A stretch of DNA of 21,025 bases, taken from the IMG/VR virus record IMGVR_UViG_3300004463_000115, positions 1-21,025 of that record; one strand, given 5' to 3'. Numbering within the stretch: position 1 is the stretch's first letter; each line of letters begins with the position of its first letter. This document shows positions 19,474 to 21,025 of this stretch, in pieces. The stretch is from a virus. The notes under the pieces are model-generated. The model did not search any database and was not told where the DNA came from. It was given only the letters and a program-made list of their open reading frames with translations. The translations under genes and the position numbers were made by a program.

Positions 19474-20237
19474 TCGTTATCGAGTGTGAACAAGGTAGCG
19501 AACAATGGCACCAAGCAAGGGCTGGATGCATTACAGCCAGCATGTTCAGTATCGCCAGATCAAAGGTTGGCGCCCTTGACGAAAAGCAGCAGGCCTATGT
19601 TTCAGCAATTCTGCGCGGAGCTGAAGAGAAGAAGGCTATGGAGATAGCCGGATACAAGGCGCCTCCAAAGGCAGAATCTGTTCGCCTTGCATTGGAAGGG
19701 GAACCAGTCGGAACACCTTCTACCGCCGCGCTCAATTATGCGTTCAGCCTTGCTGTCGAGCGGATCAGTGGAAAGCCATTAGACGAAGGATTTGAAACAT
19801 GGGCCATGCGTCGTGGAAATGAGCTTGAGCCAGTGGCGCGCATGGAGCATGAAATTCAGAGCGGCCTTTTCATCAAGAGGGCTGGGTTCATCACTACTGA
19901 TGATGGAATTTTTGGCGCGAGCGCTGATGGACTTATCGGCGATGATGGAGGCAGCGAATACAAATGCTTTGTCTCGCCAGAGAAGGTCCGATCCTTCCAT
20001 ATCGACAACGATGTCAGCGACGTTATTGATCAGGTTCAAGGGTGCATGTGGCTGAGCGGTAGGAAGTTCTGGCATATCGGCCTGTATTGCCCAGCCCTAG
20101 AGCCAGTCGGCAAACAATTGTGGTGGCGAGAATTCAAGCGCGATGACGACTACATCGAAAACCTTGAATCCGATCTTTGGCAATTCAAGCTTCTGGTAGA
20201 CAAATACGAGGCTGCTCTTCGAGGGAAGAAGGACTAA
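19470..20237 (+). CDS. Lambda-type (YqaJ) exonuclease
   Basis: This 255-aa nuclease degrades one strand of double-stranded ends, making substrate for RecT. YqaJ-domain signs: EQWHQARAGCITAS at 11-24, an MRRGNELEP motif with E118/E120, the metal-binding GASADGLIG (D153), EYK (E163 and K165) and the Gln of DQVQGCMW. These match the PD-(D/E)xK centre of lambda exonuclease (226 aa). The four-base overlap with recT means coupled translation. Confidence 0.9.
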   Translation: MIVIECEQGSEQWHQARAGCITASMFSIARSKVGALDEKQQAYVSAILRGAEEKKAMEIAGYKAPPKAESVRLALEGEPVGTPSTAALNYAFSLAVERISGKPLDEGFETWAMRRGNELEPVARMEHEIQSGLFIKRAGFITTDDGIFGASADGLIGDDGGSEYKCFVSPEKVRSFHIDNDVSDVIDQVQGCMWLSGRKFWHIGLYCPALEPVGKQLWWREFKRDDDYIENLESDLWQFKLLVDKYEAALRGKKD

Positions 20238-20239
20238 CC

Positions 20240-20635
20240 ATGGACTTCCGCCTAAGCAACGAATCCGACCGAGCGCGCCTTATGGGTTATCTGGCCGGCT
20301 TGGACCTGAGTAAGCCTATGTCGGTGTCTGTCAACGACGAGAAGCGCAGCGACGCCAGCAACAGGCGCATGTGGGCGATGATGCGCGATATCGCCAAGCA
20401 GGTCGACTGGTACGGACAGAAGCTCAAGGATGAGGATTGGAAGCACATCTTCAGCGCCTCAGTCGAGAAGCAGCGCGCGGTACCAGGGCTTGACGGCGGC
20501 TTTGTTGTCCTCGGCCTGTCCACTCGCAAACAGTCACAGCGCTGGTTTTCAGACATGTTCGAGGTGATGGAGGCGTTCGCTGCTGAGCGCGGCGTGAAAT
20601 GGACGCAGCAGGATCACTGGAATGGGAGGTATTGA
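20240..20635 (+). CDS. ninB: NinB-like recombination mediator (lambda Orf family)
   Basis: This 131-aa protein resembles lambda NinB/Orf, which binds single-stranded DNA and helps load recombination proteins in place of RecFOR. Family signs: NRRMWAMMRDIAKQVDWYGQ in the middle (about 47-66), EDWKHIFSAS, then VPGLDGGFVVLGLSTRKQS and FAAERGVKW near the end. ATG 20240 has AAGGA 6 bases before; a longer frame into the exonuclease gene is rejected. In lambda, ninB is in the rightward nin run; here it is joined to recT-exo, a functional grouping. Confidence 0.88.
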   Translation: MDFRLSNESDRARLMGYLAGLDLSKPMSVSVNDEKRSDASNRRMWAMMRDIAKQVDWYGQKLKDEDWKHIFSASVEKQRAVPGLDGGFVVLGLSTRKQSQRWFSDMFEVMEAFAAERGVKWTQQDHWNGRY

Positions 20636-21025
20636 TGAATGAGCTGGCTCTTTTCGCAGGCGCTGGTGGCGGAATTCTCGGCGGCCACCTCTTGGGATGG
20701 CGCACCGTCTGCGCCGTTGAGCGTGATGCCTACGCAGCACAAGTTCTGGCGCAACGACAAAACGATGGAGCCCTCCCAACTTTCCCGATTTGGTCTGACG
20801 TGTGCAGTTTTAACGGAATCCCATGGCGCGGACTTGTTGACGTGGTTTCGGGCGGATTCCCGTGTCAGGACATATCAGCTGCCGGGAATGGTGCGGGAAT
20901 TGACGGATCTCGATCGGGGCTATGGAGTGAAATGGCGAGAATCATCGGCGAGGTACGACCTAAACACGTCTTCGTGGAAAACTCACCTCTGCTTGTGGGA
21001 AGAGGACTTGCCGTGGTCCTCGGTG
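20635..21025 (+). CDS. DNA (cytosine-5)-methyltransferase, N-terminal part only
   Basis: The first 130 residues of a C5-cytosine methyltransferase; the target-recognition part is past the right edge. Motif I ALFAGAGGG (5-13) binds S-adenosylmethionine, motif IV GGFPCQDIS holds the catalytic Cys, and motif VI is FVENSP. The ENSP / RGL / VVLG form is typical of phage-encoded enzymes. The ATG overlaps the ninB stop (TGATG). It probably modifies phage DNA against host restriction; sequence specificity cannot be told. Confidence 0.88.
   Translation, partial: MNELALFAGAGGGILGGHLLGWRTVCAVERDAYAAQVLAQRQNDGALPTFPIWSDVCSFNGIPWRGLVDVVSGGFPCQDISAAGNGAGIDGSRSGLWSEMARIIGEVRPKHVFVENSPLLVGRGLAVVLG

Overview
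The window is part of a double-stranded DNA tailed-phage genome (a podovirus with P22-type capsid genes), not a host chromosome. The signs are a complete terminase small / terminase large / P22-type portal / gp49-family / scaffold / coat order, tightly packed genes joined by ATGA, GTGA or TGATG overlaps, and lambdoid replication and recombination genes (O-like protein, DnaB-type helicase, NinG, RecT, lambda-type exonuclease, NinB). Base composition and the look of the small proteins suggest a Pseudomonas or related gammaproteobacterial host; that is inference. No integrase or CI-type repressor lies in the window.

Layout. Everything radiates from a short divergent control region at about 14537-14685. 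Leftward (minus strand) come a Cro-like HTH protein, a 54-aa protein, an O-like initiator with an iteron cluster inside its gene, a DnaB-type helicase, a run of ten small accessory genes (10014-12067 and 9200-9958), a 199-aa coiled-coil protein and NinG. A 288-bp GC-rich non-coding leader (7756-8043) with several hairpins and a candidate promoter follows. Next are a 39-aa membrane peptide, a first terminator, a two-gene cassette (101 and 98 aa), a second terminator, and then the structural block: 35-aa basic protein, 121-aa membrane protein, 104-aa coiled-coil membrane protein, TerS, TerL, portal, gp49-family protein, scaffold and the start of the coat gene, which is cut by the window edge. 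A good sigma70-like promoter sits between scaffold and coat.

Rightward (plus strand) come a run of short early genes (14686-16485), an AP2-domain protein, three small proteins (one with two HTH-like segments), then recT, exonuclease, ninB and the first part of a C5-cytosine methyltransferase cut by the right edge. A second promoter-like copy of the control-region motif lies just before recT.

How it works together. The Cro-like protein probably governs the divergent promoters. O-like protein plus DnaB start replication at the iterons. RecT, exonuclease, NinB and NinG process and recombine replicating DNA. The terminase packages it through the portal into a scaffold-built procapsid. Late transcription would have to pass two intrinsic terminators, yet no Q- or N-type antiterminator is recognisable here, which makes the structured leader the most intriguing element. 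A shared AACTGGAGA ribosome-binding box precedes genes that follow a gap, on both strands, while most genes inside clusters rely on overlapping stop/start codons.
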